Positions 1 through 9,704 are shown, counted from the first letter of the stretch. The stretch: DNA of 64,000 nucleotides from an uncultured Gilliamella sp. (GCA_946482005.1 CAMLPV010000012.1:20615-84614), one strand, 5' to 3'. Notes: generated from the sequence alone by a model not told the origin. A program made the numbers and translations.

Positions 1-876
<876 letters not shown>

Positions 877-940
877 AAAAAAATATTGGTTGTCGAGATT
901 GAATTGATTAAAATAGCGATAACCAAATAAGGAGAAAGTT

Positions 941-1456
941 ATGCCATTATTAGATAGTTTTAAAGTTGATCACACTAAAATGAAAGCCCCCTTTGTTCGG
1001 GTTGCCAAAATTATGGCAACCCCAAAAGGCGATAACATAACAGTGTTTGATCTGCGTTTTACCATTCCCAATAAAGAACTATTACCTGAAAAAGGGATCC
1101 ATACCTTAGAGCATTTATTTGCTGGGTTTATGCGTGATCACCTCAATAATGAACAAGTCGAAATTATTGATATTTCGCCAATGGGATGCCGTACTGGTTT
1201 TTACATGAGTCTTATAGGTAAACCAGAGGAGTCGTTAGTAGTTGATGCGTGGTTAAAATCCATGCAGGACGTTTTAAAGGTTAAATCGCAGAATCAAATT
1301 CCTGAGCTTAATGAGTACCAATGTGGTACTTATAAAATGCATTCATTAGATGAAGCTAAAGCCATTGCAAAAAAAGTTATACAATCAGGTATCGGTATTT
1401 GCCGTAATGAAGAAATCGCTTTAACCGAGGAACAACTTACTAACATTAATAACTAG
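941..1456 (+). CDS. luxS: S-ribosylhomocysteine lyase LuxS
   Basis: LuxS cleaves S-ribosylhomocysteine to homocysteine and DPD, the precursor of autoinducer-2, as part of the cytoplasmic activated-methyl cycle. At 171 residues it has the family length. The metal site is intact: H54 and H58 in HTLEH with E57, and C128 in QCGTYK; the catalytic cysteine is C83 in MGCRTGFY. An AAGGAG ribosome site sits 7-8 bases before the ATG. It is followed after 9 bases by the tautomerase gene, whose own AGGAGG site overlaps the luxS stop region, so the two are probably co-transcribed. The pfs/mtn partner enzyme is not adjacent. AI-2 production is known for the family; use of it as a signal here is inference. 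Confidence 0.97.
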   Translation: MPLLDSFKVDHTKMKAPFVRVAKIMATPKGDNITVFDLRFTIPNKELLPEKGIHTLEHLFAGFMRDHLNNEQVEIIDISPMGCRTGFYMSLIGKPEESLVVDAWLKSMQDVLKVKSQNQIPELNEYQCGTYKMHSLDEAKAIAKKVIQSGIGICRNEEIALTEEQLTNINN

Positions 1457-1465
1457 GAGGTTTTT

Positions 1466-1660
1466 ATGCCAAATGTCATTATTGACTTTTTAGAAGGTCG
1501 TACAGTAGAGCAAAAAAGAGAAATGGCCAAACGTGTAACAGCAGCAATCGCAGAAACGCTTGATTGTCCACCAGAAGTAATACAAATCATTATGCACGAA
1601 ATATCAAAAGATCAGGTCGCCTATGCTGGAGTACTTCTCAGTGATAAAGACTTATCATAA
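1466..1660 (+). CDS. Small tautomerase of the 4-oxalocrotonate tautomerase family
   Basis: A 64-codon protein of the 4-OT superfamily, in which Pro1, exposed after removal of the initiator Met, acts as general base in keto-enol tautomerisation. Pro1 and Arg11 (mature numbering, in the LEGR element) are present and the length matches the 62-63 residue hexameric 4-OT class. The residue aligned with catalytic Arg39 of XylH reads Gln (VIQII) and the Phe50 position reads Val, so the classical 4-oxalocrotonate reaction is doubtful and the substrate unknown. The AGGAGG site six bases before the ATG is strong. It lies 9 bases after luxS and before a shared terminator. No aromatic degradation genes are nearby. 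Confidence 0.9.
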   Translation: MPNVIIDFLEGRTVEQKREMAKRVTAAIAETLDCPPEVIQIIMHEISKDQVAYAGVLLSDKDLS

Positions 1661-1695
1661 AGGTAATTAAATACATCTTTATGTCTAAGATATAA

Positions 1696-1730
1696 AAAAC
1701 CTCGAAAAATCATAATATTTTTTGAGGTTT
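1696..1730. terminator. Bidirectional intrinsic terminator between luxS-tautomerase and ribA
   Basis: An inverted repeat AAACCTC(g)AAAAAT ... ATTTTTT(g)AGGTTT with A-rich and T-rich flanks lies between two convergent genes, so it can end transcription from both sides. Confidence 0.75.
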
Positions 1731-1760
1731 AATTAAATGTATTCTTTTCAGTTTTATTGG

Positions 1761-2378
1761 CTAATGATTACAATTACAATTGCCATGATTTAGATGCAAT
1801 AAATGACCCATTTTATTCACTTTTGTTTCTAAATAGTGTTCATTATTTGGATTTTCTCCAACTTCTAATGGTACTCTTTGTACAATTTTAATGCCTGACT
1901 GTTCAAGCACTTTTATTTTTTCAGGATTATTCGTCAATAAACGAATTTGCGATACACCAAGTAAAGTTAATATATCAGCACACAGAGTAAAATCACGTTC
2001 ATCAGCCGCAAAACCCAATTGTTCATTGGCTTCAACGGTATCAAGGCCTTTATCTTGTAGCGCATAAGCTCTGATTTTATTTAGTAAGCCAATATTACGC
2101 CCTTCTTGGCGATGATAAATTAAAATTCCGCGACCTTCTTTAGCTATTTGTTTTAAAGCTGCTTCTAACTGAAAGCCACAGTCACAACGCAAACTGAACA
2201 AAGCATCCCCAGTTAAACACTCTGAATGAATTCTAGTCAGAACTGGAGCATCGCCAGATATATCACCAAATACTAAAGCTGCATGATCTTTCCCTGTTGC
2301 AATTTCTTCAAATCCAACAATAGTAAAACTTCCCCATGGTGTTGGTAATTTTGCTTGTGCAACATGTTTTAATTGCAT
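1761..2378 (-). CDS. ribA: GTP cyclohydrolase II RibA
   Basis: RibA opens GTP to 2,5-diamino-6-ribosylamino-4(3H)-pyrimidinone 5'-phosphate, the first committed step of riboflavin synthesis. The zinc-binding cysteines appear in [15 protein letters not shown] and the GTP-binding/catalytic segment in [11 protein letters not shown], followed by LLTNNPEK. I place the start at the second ATG (protein [16 protein letters not shown], collinear with E. coli RibA): the GGAG site is six bases from it but directly abuts the upstream ATG at 2384. The C-terminus extends beyond the usual NKMGHLL with a short His/Asn/Cys-rich tail containing NCNCNH, which could bind metal but has no known role. It is divergent from pgpB, as in E. 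coli. Confidence 0.96.
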   Translation of the reverse strand: MQLKHVAQAKLPTPWGSFTIVGFEEIATGKDHAALVFGDISGDAPVLTRIHSECLTGDALFSLRCDCGFQLEAALKQIAKEGRGILIYHRQEGRNIGLLNKIRAYALQDKGLDTVEANEQLGFAADERDFTLCADILTLLGVSQIRLLTNNPEKIKVLEQSGIKIVQRVPLEVGENPNNEHYLETKVNKMGHLLHLNHGNCNCNH

Positions 2379-2474
2379 TATCATCTCCGTTTAAATAAAA
2401 CATAAATAGACTTTTAAAAAAAGCTATCTTCCATGCTAAACTATTTAGCAATTAGTGTTAAATTGAGTCTATAA

Positions 2475-3194
2475 ATGGGGTTTGTAATAAAAAAAACAAT
2501 GGCACCTTTAGCCATTATGTTAGTAGTACCATTAGTTATTATAGCCATAAATTGGCATTGGCAACCAGAATCATTAAATAATACATCAAAATATTTTTTC
2601 TTTATAACAGAAACTGCAAGTTTTCCTTGGGCGATTATTACATCAACCGTTTTTTTTATGGTATTTTGTTATTCATTACCCAATAAAACCAAAACAAAGA
2701 TTATTGCATTATGGTTTTGTCTAGTTTGTGCAATATTAGGTGGGCAAATAGTCAAAACCATTATAAAATCTCAAACAGCAGAATCAAGACCTTATGTACT
2801 TTGGATGGCAAAAGAATTTCATCTTAGTAACAAACAATTTTATTTGTTACCTAAATCAGAAAAACAAAAAATTATTTCTGACAAATTAAATAATTCAACC
2901 ACTATTCCAAAATGGTTAAGTCAGCATTGGCAAAGTGAAACAGGCTATGCGCTACCCTCTGGACATACTTTATTTTCGGCGACATGGGCATTTCTTGCAA
3001 TAACATTATTAGGATTTAGACGTCACTATATTATTGTTAACGCAATTATTGTATGGGCATTATTAATTGAAATTAGTCGATTAGCATTAGGTATGCATAG
3101 CCCGATTGATTTATTATTGGGTATTACACTTGCTTGGATCATTTCATTAATATGCTATTTTTATTCACGAAAATGGCATATAGTAGATAGATAA
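2475..3194 (+). CDS. pgpB: PAP2-family membrane phosphatase, PgpB type
   Basis: PgpB dephosphorylates phosphatidylglycerophosphate and undecaprenyl pyrophosphate at the inner membrane, with its active site facing the periplasm. The three PAP2 motifs are present: KxxxxxxRP (KSQTAESRP), PSGH (LPSGHTLFS) and SRxxxxxHxxxD (SRLALGMHSPID). About six hydrophobic segments are visible, and the length of 239 residues is close to E. coli PgpB. The ATG at 2475 has only a weak ribosome site, so the second Met (2499) is an alternative start. The order ribA/pgpB-lapA-lapB matches E. coli, which supports the assignment over other PAP2 phosphatases. Confidence 0.9.
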   Translation: MGFVIKKTMAPLAIMLVVPLVIIAINWHWQPESLNNTSKYFFFITETASFPWAIITSTVFFMVFCYSLPNKTKTKIIALWFCLVCAILGGQIVKTIIKSQTAESRPYVLWMAKEFHLSNKQFYLLPKSEKQKIISDKLNNSTTIPKWLSQHWQSETGYALPSGHTLFSATWAFLAITLLGFRRHYIIVNAIIVWALLIEISRLALGMHSPIDLLLGITLAWIISLICYFYSRKWHIVDR

Positions 3195-3276
3195 TTTTTC
3201 AACTGATATTTTGTAAAAATGTTTAAGGTTATATAGACGTTTAAGTAAAATTAAAAAAAATATAAAGGTTATTATT

Positions 3277-3588
3277 ATGAAATTTGTTATATCAATTATA
3301 TTGATAACTGCTATTTTCACTATATCTATAGCATTAGGTGCATTTAACGGTGAAGTTGTGTCTTTCAATTATTTGTTTGCTAAAACAGAACTCCGATTAT
3401 CAGTTCTTTTAGCTATATTTTTTGGTTCTGGCTTTATTGTAGGTACAATATTAACAGGGATTCTTGTTATAATTTCTAAGCTACAACATTCATCCACTAA
3501 ACGAAAATTGAATAAATTACAAAAAAAGTATGATGATAACCTAACAGATCATCAAAAATTAAGTTTAACTAAAACCAATCAAGAATAA
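3277..3588 (+). CDS. lapA: Lipopolysaccharide assembly protein LapA
   Basis: LapA (YciS) is a small inner-membrane protein that partners LapB in regulating LPS synthesis. This 103-residue protein shows two hydrophobic helices (roughly residues 3-20 and 40-64) joined by a short polar stretch with an FNYLFA/FxGEVVSFN pattern typical of the family. A basic coiled C-terminal tail (about residues 68-95) faces the cytoplasm. An AAAGG site precedes the ATG. It is followed after 5 bases by lapB. The assignment rests on topology, size and neighbourhood together. Confidence 0.9.
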   Translation: MKFVISIILITAIFTISIALGAFNGEVVSFNYLFAKTELRLSVLLAIFFGSGFIVGTILTGILVIISKLQHSSTKRKLNKLQKKYDDNLTDHQKLSLTKTNQE

Positions 3589-3593
3589 ATATT

Positions 3594-4766
3594 ATGTTTG
3601 AACTGTTATTTCTGTTGTTACCTATTGCTGCCGCCTATGGCTGGTATATGGGCGACAGAAATGCAAAACAAAAATATATCAATCAATCTAATCGATTGTC
3701 ACGTGAATATGTAGATGGTCTTAATTTTCTTTTGTCTAACCAGAAAGATAAAGCTGTTGATCTTTTCTTAGATATGCTCAAGGAAGACGAAGGTACTCTC
3801 GAAGCTCATCTAACTTTAGGTAATTTGTTTCGCTCTCGAGGTGAAATTGATAGAGCCATACGAATTCATCAAGCATTAATGGAAAGTTCCTCGTTGACAT
3901 TTGAACAACGTCTTTTAGCCATCCAGCAATTAGGTCGTGATTATATGGGGGCTGGACTCTATGACCGTGCAGAAGAAATGTTTTTGCAACTCATTGATGA
4001 AGAAGATTTTCAACAAAATGCCCTACAACAACTTATCATTATTTATCAATCCACCAGTGAATGGATTAATGCAATTAATGCTGCAACTAAACTGGTCAAA
4101 CTTGGCAACGAAAAATACAAAATATACATTGCTCAATTTTATTGTGAGCTAGCATCCCTCGCAATTGCCAATGATGATCTCGATAAAGCGTATAGCTTAT
4201 TACAAAAATCATCAGCAGCGGATCCAAATTGCGCCCGCACATCATTAATGTTAGGAAGAATATTAATAGTTCAAAATAAAACAGAAGAAGCTATTGAATC
4301 ACTCAAACAGATATTACAGCAAGATAAAGCTTTCATTGGTGAAGCATTACCTTTATTAAATGAATGCTATAACAAATTGAATAAGCAAGACGAATTTAAA
4401 CAGTTTTTACAATTGTGTGTCGATAAAGACACAGGTAATGTGGCTGAACTAATGTTAGCTGACATTATTGAAAAACAAGATGGACTTGATTCAGCCCAAT
4501 ACTATATGTACCGAGAATTATTAAAGCATCCTAATTTAAAAGGATTTTACCGATTAATGGATTATCACGTAGCCGATGCCGAGCAAGGGAAAGCCAAAAA
4601 AAGCCTTTTATTATTACGTAATATGGTTGGTGAACAAATAAAAGCTGTTCCGAATTATCGATGCCAAAAATGTGGTTTTACTGTTAATACTATCTATTGG
4701 CTTTGCCCTGCTTGTCGTTCCTGGTCAACCATAAAACCTGTCCGTGATTTTGAACAACATTCCTAA
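3594..4766 (+). CDS. lapB: LPS assembly protein LapB (YciM), TPR protein with rubredoxin-like zinc site
   Basis: LapB is an inner-membrane TPR protein that promotes FtsH-dependent turnover of LpxC and so balances LPS with phospholipid synthesis. At 390 residues it matches E. coli (389). An N-terminal transmembrane helix (residues 1-18) is followed by TPR helices across most of the protein (DKAVDLFLDML, AHLTLGNLFRSRGE, DRAIRIHQAL and so on). A C-terminal rubredoxin-like pair sits at C357/C360 (CQKCG) and C371/C374 (CPAC). No clear Shine-Dalgarno site precedes the ATG; with 5 bases between it and lapA, translational coupling is likely. In E. coli pyrF follows, whereas here a TatD-family gene does. 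Confidence 0.96.
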   Translation: MFELLFLLLPIAAAYGWYMGDRNAKQKYINQSNRLSREYVDGLNFLLSNQKDKAVDLFLDMLKEDEGTLEAHLTLGNLFRSRGEIDRAIRIHQALMESSSLTFEQRLLAIQQLGRDYMGAGLYDRAEEMFLQLIDEEDFQQNALQQLIIIYQSTSEWINAINAATKLVKLGNEKYKIYIAQFYCELASLAIANDDLDKAYSLLQKSSAADPNCARTSLMLGRILIVQNKTEEAIESLKQILQQDKAFIGEALPLLNECYNKLNKQDEFKQFLQLCVDKDTGNVAELMLADIIEKQDGLDSAQYYMYRELLKHPNLKGFYRLMDYHVADAEQGKAKKSLLLLRNMVGEQIKAVPNYRCQKCGFTVNTIYWLCPACRSWSTIKPVRDFEQHS

Positions 4767-4784
4767 AAATAAAAAGAGATTATT

Positions 4785-5567
4785 ATGTTTTTAATTGATT
4801 CTCACTGTCATTTAGATAGTTTAGATTTAAAAAGTAAAACTATTGAAGATGTTTTACAACAAGCTATAAATAATGATGTTAAACATTGCTTAAGCGTGGC
4901 AACAACATTGTCAGGTTATGAAGCGATGAAGCATCTCCTTATGCCTTTTAAAAATCAATGTTCCTTTTCATGTGGAATTCATCCTCTTAATTTAGATGAT
5001 GAAAAATATGATGCAGATCGCTTTCAACGCTTAGCTCAAGAGGATAATGTTGTCGCTTTAGGTGAAACAGGTCTTGATTACTATTATCAACAAGATAATT
5101 TAGAACAGCAACAAGAAAATTTTAAAGAACATATTCGGTTAGGACGAAAACTAAGTAAACCAGTGATTGTTCATACTCGTAATGCAAAAGAAGATACTTT
5201 AAGAATATTAAAAGATGAACATGCCCATTCTGGTGTATTACACTGTTTCACAGAAGATATTGCTACAGCTAAGCAGTTATTGGATATCGGTTTCTACATC
5301 TCTTTTTCAGGTATCATTACCTTTAAAAATGCCGAAGCATTACGAGAAGTAGCAAAATATGTACCGCTCGATCGTATTTTAGTCGAAACGGATTCTCCTT
5401 ATCTTGCTCCTGTCCCATATCGAGGAAAAGAAAACCAACCCGCATACGTGCGAAAAGTCGCTACTTATCTATCGGCATTAAAAGGTGTTACTTTAGAAGT
5501 GATAGCGAAACATACAACCGACAATTTTTGTCAATTATTCAACTTACAAGGGGTGTTAAATGAATAA
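4785..5567 (+). CDS. TatD-family metal-dependent hydrolase (YcfH-like)
   Basis: TatD-family proteins are TIM-barrel metallo-hydrolases, several with DNase activity in repair or RNA/DNA quality control. This 260-residue protein carries the metal ligands in order: SHCHLD (H7, H9), GETGLDYYY (Glu), VIVHTRNA (His), VLHCFTE (His) and VETDSPYLAPVP (Asp). Length and motifs fit YcfH, which lies downstream of holB in E. coli; holB is not seen here. The 3' end overlaps the start of roxA by 8 bases, so both are translated from one mRNA. Which TatD subgroup it belongs to (TatD, YcfH or YjjV) cannot be settled by eye; YcfH is the best fit by length and sequence. Confidence 0.9.
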   Translation: MFLIDSHCHLDSLDLKSKTIEDVLQQAINNDVKHCLSVATTLSGYEAMKHLLMPFKNQCSFSCGIHPLNLDDEKYDADRFQRLAQEDNVVALGETGLDYYYQQDNLEQQQENFKEHIRLGRKLSKPVIVHTRNAKEDTLRILKDEHAHSGVLHCFTEDIATAKQLLDIGFYISFSGIITFKNAEALREVAKYVPLDRILVETDSPYLAPVPYRGKENQPAYVRKVATYLSALKGVTLEVIAKHTTDNFCQLFNLQGVLNE

Positions 5568-6675
5568 TAAATTAAATATAGATTGGGATGACTTCTTAAC
5601 AAATTATTGGCAAAAAAAGCCAGTGATATTACGCAAAGCTTTTAGTCATTTTATTGATCCAATCACCCCTGATGAACTTGCTGGGTTGGCAATGGAAGAA
5701 GAGATTGAAAGCCGAATTGTTACCAATAAAAATGGCAATTGGGATGCTAAATTTGGTCCTTTTTATGATTTTAATAACTTAGGCGAGGATCACTGGAGTT
5801 TATTAGTTCAAGCGGTTGATCACTGGCACGAACAAGCTGCAACTTTAGTCGATCCATTTAAATGTATCCCACAATGGCAATTTGAAGATCTAATGATTTC
5901 TTATGCTACACAAGGTGCAGGTGTAGGTCCACATATCGATAATTACGATGTTTTTATTATTCAAGGTATGGGGCGTCGACGTTGGCAAGTTGGTGATCGT
6001 AATCCTAATTATAAACAATTCAGTGCCCATAAAGCGTTATTACATGTTGAAGATTATCAACCTATTATTGATGAAGAGATTACTTCTGGTGATATTTTAT
6101 ATATTCCAATTGGTTTTCCGCATAATGGTGTATCAATCGGTGAATCACTAAGTTATTCTGTTGGTTTTAGAACGCAAACATCACAAGAAATGCTAAGTGG
6201 CTTTGCAGATTATATTATTGATAATTTACCAAATGGGATTTTCTACCAAGATCCAAATCTAAAATTACCTAAAGATCCCTACCGTATACAACCTTATGAA
6301 TTAACCAAATTACAAGATCAAATCATTGATTTAATCAAAACACCCGATCTTTTTAACGATTGGTTTGGTAAACATATCACTTTACCGATGCACGAACTTA
6401 ATATTGTCCCTGTTGAACCTCCCTATGAATATGATGAATTTAAAACAATTCTACAAACAGGAGCAGAATTATTCCGTGTACCAAGTATCCGAATTCTTAA
6501 AGTTGGCGATTTTGGTTATATTCATGGTGAAAAAATAGAGTTACCTATGTCTGTTATTGATATACTTTGTCAAAACGAAATACTCAGTTATGAACATTTA
6601 CAAAATGAAGAAATACAACAAGTATTGCTTAATTTTGTTAATAAAGGCTATTGGTATTTTATTGATGAACAATAA
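5560..6675 (+). CDS. roxA: 50S ribosomal protein L16 arginine 3-hydroxylase RoxA (YcfD)
   Basis: RoxA is a JmjC/cupin Fe(II)- and 2-oxoglutarate-dependent oxygenase that hydroxylates an arginine of ribosomal protein L16. The length (371) is essentially that of E. coli YcfD (373). Iron ligands are H125 and D127 in GVGPHIDNYDVF, with the distal histidine near 188 in GFPHNG. The N-terminal segment NYWQKKPVILRKAF is the family signature, and the C-terminal winged-helix dimerisation part is present. It starts inside the 3' end of the tatD-family gene (8-base overlap), preceded by AAGGGG. A strong stem-loop after the stop closes the lapA-roxA operon. Confidence 0.95.
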   Translation: MNNKLNIDWDDFLTNYWQKKPVILRKAFSHFIDPITPDELAGLAMEEEIESRIVTNKNGNWDAKFGPFYDFNNLGEDHWSLLVQAVDHWHEQAATLVDPFKCIPQWQFEDLMISYATQGAGVGPHIDNYDVFIIQGMGRRRWQVGDRNPNYKQFSAHKALLHVEDYQPIIDEEITSGDILYIPIGFPHNGVSIGESLSYSVGFRTQTSQEMLSGFADYIIDNLPNGIFYQDPNLKLPKDPYRIQPYELTKLQDQIIDLIKTPDLFNDWFGKHITLPMHELNIVPVEPPYEYDEFKTILQTGAELFRVPSIRILKVGDFGYIHGEKIELPMSVIDILCQNEILSYEHLQNEEIQQVLLNFVNKGYWYFIDEQ

Positions 6676-6681
6676 TATTAT

Positions 6682-6710
6682 TTATCCGCCGATAATAAAT
6701 CGGTGGATAA
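6682..6710 (+). terminator. Stem-loop after roxA
   Basis: A 12-bp stem (TTATCCGCCGAT / ATCGGTGGATAA, one G-U pair) with a five-base loop begins seven bases after the roxA stop, followed by AATAACCTTTTT. It probably ends the pgpB-lapAB-roxA transcript. Confidence 0.75.
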
Positions 6711-6733
6711 AATAACCTTTTTAAGCTTTAGAC

Positions 6734-6763
6734 TTGGCTTTTTTTAAGTTTTAAGTATATACT
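6734..6763 (+). promoter_or_regulatory. Candidate sigma-70 promoter for the MFS gene
   Basis: TTGGCT (6734-6739) and TATACT (6758-6763) are separated by 18 bases, upstream of a roughly 90-base leader. Similarity to the consensus is moderate and this DNA is AT-rich, so chance matches are possible. Confidence 0.4.
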
Positions 6764-6861
6764 TTGCCCCGCTTTAGATTACCCCCCGTTTAATGGCAAA
6801 TTAAACATCACAAAATGCTAACTTTTAGCAAAAAATCTATTTTCAATTACTAGAGGTATAC

Positions 6862-8097
6862 ATGAAAACTGAATCAAACTCAGTCAAGCAAGTTGAAAGT
6901 GAAAAAGCAACACCATACCAAAAGAAAACGCTTTTTGCATCGACTGTCGGTTATGCATTAGATGGCATGGATATGATGATTTTAGGTGTCTGTTTTAGCC
7001 TAATTTCGGTTTCTTTTAATTTATCCAAAACCGATCTAGGGACATTAACTTCTGTAACCTTACTTGGTGCTGTATTAGGAGGCATTTTATTTGGTGTTTT
7101 AGCGGATAAATATGGTCGAGTACGTGTGTTTTCATGGACTATATTAATCTTTTCTTTATTCACCGGTTTATGTGCAATATCCCCCAATTATGAAAGTTTT
7201 TTAATTTTCCGTTTTTTAAGTGGTTTAGGTCTTGGGGGTGAGTTTGGCATTGGTATGACACTCGTATCAGAAAGTTGGCCAAAGCACAAGCGTTCACGAG
7301 CAACATCGATTGTTGCGTTAGGTTTTCAAGCTGGTATTATCCTTTCTACTTTAACTGTCAATTTCGTTGGGCAAGCTTATGGTTGGCGATGGGCTTTTGC
7401 CGTCGGGGTATTACCTGCACTATTTGTTGCTTGGACTCGAAAAGGCCTAGAAGAGCCAGAAATTTGGCAAAATTTAAAAGATCAGAATAAAAATGAAATT
7501 GCGGTTGGTAAATTGTTTAAAACACCAAAAACCACTGCAACCACTATTGGTTTAACAATTGCATGTGCAGTGCAAAATTTTGGGTTTTATGGTTTGATGG
7601 TTTGGATGCCAAGTATGATTGCTTCTGAACTAAAATTACCATTTAAAGATACTCTGTATTGGACTATTTCAACCACTATTGGTATGTCATTAGGTATTTT
7701 AATTTTTGGTTGGCTTTGCGATAAATTTGGTCGCCGCCCGTCATATATTATATTCCTTTTAATCTCAGCAATATCTATTTGGTTCTATTTCCAACAAACT
7801 GATATGATAATATTAATTATATTTGGTTCAGCAATTGGCTTTTTTGTTAATGGTATGATGGGTGGATACGGTGCCCTACTTGCCGAACATTATCCTACCG
7901 ATGCCCGTTCAAGCGCTGAAAATATTATTTTTAATGTAGGACGAGGAATTGCTGGCATATCACAAGTTCTAATTGCTTATTTCGCAACGGTGTATTCAAT
8001 TAGCTACGCATTAGCTCTATTATCCGCTACGTATCTATTATCAGCCGCAGCTTTTGTATTTCTCATACCAGAAACCAAAGGTAAAGCTTTAGAATAA
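6862..8097 (+). CDS. Major facilitator superfamily transporter, NanT/aromatic-acid symporter-like
   Basis: A 411-residue MFS permease with twelve predicted membrane helices in two halves. MFS signatures are present: GYALDGMD in helix 1, GVLADKYGRVRV between helices 2 and 3, RFLSGLGLGGEFGIG in helix 4, SESWPKHKRSRAT, and the repeat WLCDKFGRRPSY in the second half. The Asp in helix 1 and the ESWPKH element resemble the metabolite:H+ symporter group containing NanT and YjhB, which move sugar acids and sialate, as well as AAHS aromatic-acid carriers. The substrate cannot be read from sequence. It stands alone between its own promoter and terminator, with no catabolic genes beside it. An AGAGG site precedes the ATG. 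Confidence 0.88.
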   Translation: MKTESNSVKQVESEKATPYQKKTLFASTVGYALDGMDMMILGVCFSLISVSFNLSKTDLGTLTSVTLLGAVLGGILFGVLADKYGRVRVFSWTILIFSLFTGLCAISPNYESFLIFRFLSGLGLGGEFGIGMTLVSESWPKHKRSRATSIVALGFQAGIILSTLTVNFVGQAYGWRWAFAVGVLPALFVAWTRKGLEEPEIWQNLKDQNKNEIAVGKLFKTPKTTATTIGLTIACAVQNFGFYGLMVWMPSMIASELKLPFKDTLYWTISTTIGMSLGILIFGWLCDKFGRRPSYIIFLLISAISIWFYFQQTDMIILIIFGSAIGFFVNGMMGGYGALLAEHYPTDARSSAENIIFNVGRGIAGISQVLIAYFATVYSISYALALLSATYLLSAAAFVFLIPETKGKALE

Positions 8098-8110
8098 AAG
8101 GGTAAAACTA

Positions 8111-8130
8111 AACAGGGCTATTGCCCTGTT
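8111..8130. terminator. Terminator-like hairpin after the MFS gene
   Basis: AACAGGGC-TATT-GCCCTGTT is a perfect 8-bp stem, 14 bases past the stop codon. The following T-run is poor on the plus strand. It lies between convergent genes and may serve both. Confidence 0.6.
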
Positions 8131-8176
8131 AATATAATAGAATATTGATAACTATTTAAATTAATAAATTGCAACT

Positions 8177-8599
8177 TTAGTTAGTATTACATAAAGCAGG
8201 TGTCAATTTTACGCTAAATAATTTTTCATCATCAATATAATAATTGTGAATAGCGCCATTTGGAAAAGCATCCCGAAACTCTTTAACTTGCTGATTGTCA
8301 GTACAATAAAATTTCTTCAAATTTTCAGACGTCATTTTTTCTGTTTCAGGAATTTGTAATTGGTCTTTAGATGCCTTAATAACATATCGATAATTAATAG
8401 AATTATCATCTTTAAAAATATCTACTAAACTAGTTACGGAATCAACTTGATAAGGAAGAGATTTTTTCGCATCACTAATAATTATGTCTTGTATTTTAGT
8501 AAGCTTTTCTGCTTCATCTTTTTTTGCTTTCTCACTGTTATCACAACCAAACAATCCTAGACTTATTAAAACTAATGTTGTTATTTTTATAACTTTCAT
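8177..8599 (-). CDS. Putative inner-membrane lipoprotein, paralogue of 9082-9609
   Basis: A 140-residue protein with a lipoprotein signal peptide: two lysines, a hydrophobic core and lipobox LFGC, with the acylated cysteine at residue 19. The residue after it is Asp; in enterobacteria Asp at +2 blocks Lol export and keeps lipoproteins in the inner membrane. The mature part is charged and helical at first (KAKKDEAEKL). It ends in a domain shared with the next gene upstream, with FPNG-IHNYY, E-KL and a final LTPALC; a second cysteine in KKFYCTDN may pair with the last one. I do not recognise the family. It is separated from its paralogue by 482 bases, so it may have its own promoter. Confidence 0.8.
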   Translation of the reverse strand: MKVIKITTLVLISLGLFGCDNSEKAKKDEAEKLTKIQDIIISDAKKSLPYQVDSVTSLVDIFKDDNSINYRYVIKASKDQLQIPETEKMTSENLKKFYCTDNQQVKEFRDAFPNGAIHNYYIDDEKLFSVKLTPALCNTN

Positions 8600-9081
8600 A
8601 TTTATTCCTCAATTATTCATATTTTCAATATTATCAGATACTTTCTTAAGTATGTTTATGTATATAAAATATTGCTCTCTGTTAATCTCATTTAAAATTA
8701 CAATCTAATAACAACATATTTATAATTTATAAAACTGGTTAACTTTTATAAATAAACCTAAATAGCCTAAAATTGTTTTACATTAAAAACATCACAATTA
8801 AAAAGCATCCTAACTTTTAAAAAAAGTGTGACTTATTGTACAAAATAGCGGCTAAAACTCAATAATTATTAGCTATATGCTTAAAATAAAAATTAAATTT
8901 CTTGTCTACCTTTTTTAAATGCAAATTCAAACAAACTCAGGCGTATAACACATTGACAAAACACAAAATTATTTACGTAATTATTCATTCCTTTTTAAAC
9001 AAAATGATGCAATTTTTGTTTCTAATTGAAATAAAAGGGCTCTAACGGCCCTTTTATTAACAATAATTGATAAGTACAAAA
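8600..9081. other. Intergenic region between the two lipoprotein genes
   Basis: 482 bases, very AT-rich, without a credible gene. It should hold the minus-strand promoter of the 8177-8599 lipoprotein near its left end, and it holds the terminator hairpin of the 9082-9609 gene at 9032-9056. Small plus-strand frames here have no coding character. Confidence 0.6.
9032..9056 (-). terminator. Terminator of the upstream lipoprotein gene
   Basis: TAAAAGGGC ... GCCCTTTTA forms a 9-bp stem just past the stop of the 9082-9609 gene. Read on the minus strand it is followed by TTTTATTT. Confidence 0.75.
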
Positions 9082-9609
9082 TTATTTAGCATCACAATCA
9101 CTAGGTTTTAAATCAAGTGTTAAAACTTTTTCTCCATTTAGGTAATAATTATGGCTAGCGCCATTTGGAAAAACTAATTTTATGGCGTTGGTAGTCGCAT
9201 CTTTACTACAATAAAGGGTATGCAAACCATTTAAAATATTTTTTTGATTGCTTTCAGCTTGAAATGCGTCTTTAGTTATATTTTTTACATCATATTTATA
9301 ACTAATAATATCGTTTCCTTTTGTTACATCGACCAATGTTGAGTTTTGATCAACATCCAAAGGTAATTTTAAACTTAAACCTTTGATTATTGCATCTTGA
9401 GCAAGACTATAATTACCATCTTTTAAATTATTGAGTGCATCTTGAGTTGCAGATTTGGTTTGTTCATATAATTCTGCTACTTTATCGCTAACCTTTGAAC
9501 TCGTTTGCTCAACTTGTTCTTTGATATTATTGACTGTTGGTTTTGAATTATCACAATTTACTAAAAAAAGCCCCATCATTGCCAAAGTAATTACTTTAAA
9601 TGTTCTCAT
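9082..9609 (-). CDS. Putative inner-membrane lipoprotein, paralogue of 8177-8599
   Basis: A 175-residue protein with a lipoprotein signal (MRTFK, hydrophobic core, LFLVNC with the lipid-bearing cysteine at residue 19) and Asp at +2, the E. coli inner-membrane retention residue. The extra length against its neighbour is an N-terminal helical stretch (about residues 25-70) with coiled-coil character (VEQTSSKVSDKVAELYEQ). The C-terminal domain matches the neighbour: LDVDQNSTLVDV, a cysteine in LYCSKD, FPNGASHNYYLNGEKV, and a closing LKPSDC. The pair looks like a tandem duplication with divergence. Family and function were not recognised. Confidence 0.8.
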   Translation of the reverse strand: MRTFKVITLAMMGLFLVNCDNSKPTVNNIKEQVEQTSSKVSDKVAELYEQTKSATQDALNNLKDGNYSLAQDAIIKGLSLKLPLDVDQNSTLVDVTKGNDIISYKYDVKNITKDAFQAESNQKNILNGLHTLYCSKDATTNAIKLVFPNGASHNYYLNGEKVLTLDLKPSDCDAK

Positions 9610-9704
9610 TGTTCTGCCCTTATTGGTTATAAGTTCCGTATAGTTACTATTATGGTTTTGTATAATAGTGGTTAATTTAAAAGGAAATTAATTACTCAAA
9701 CATG

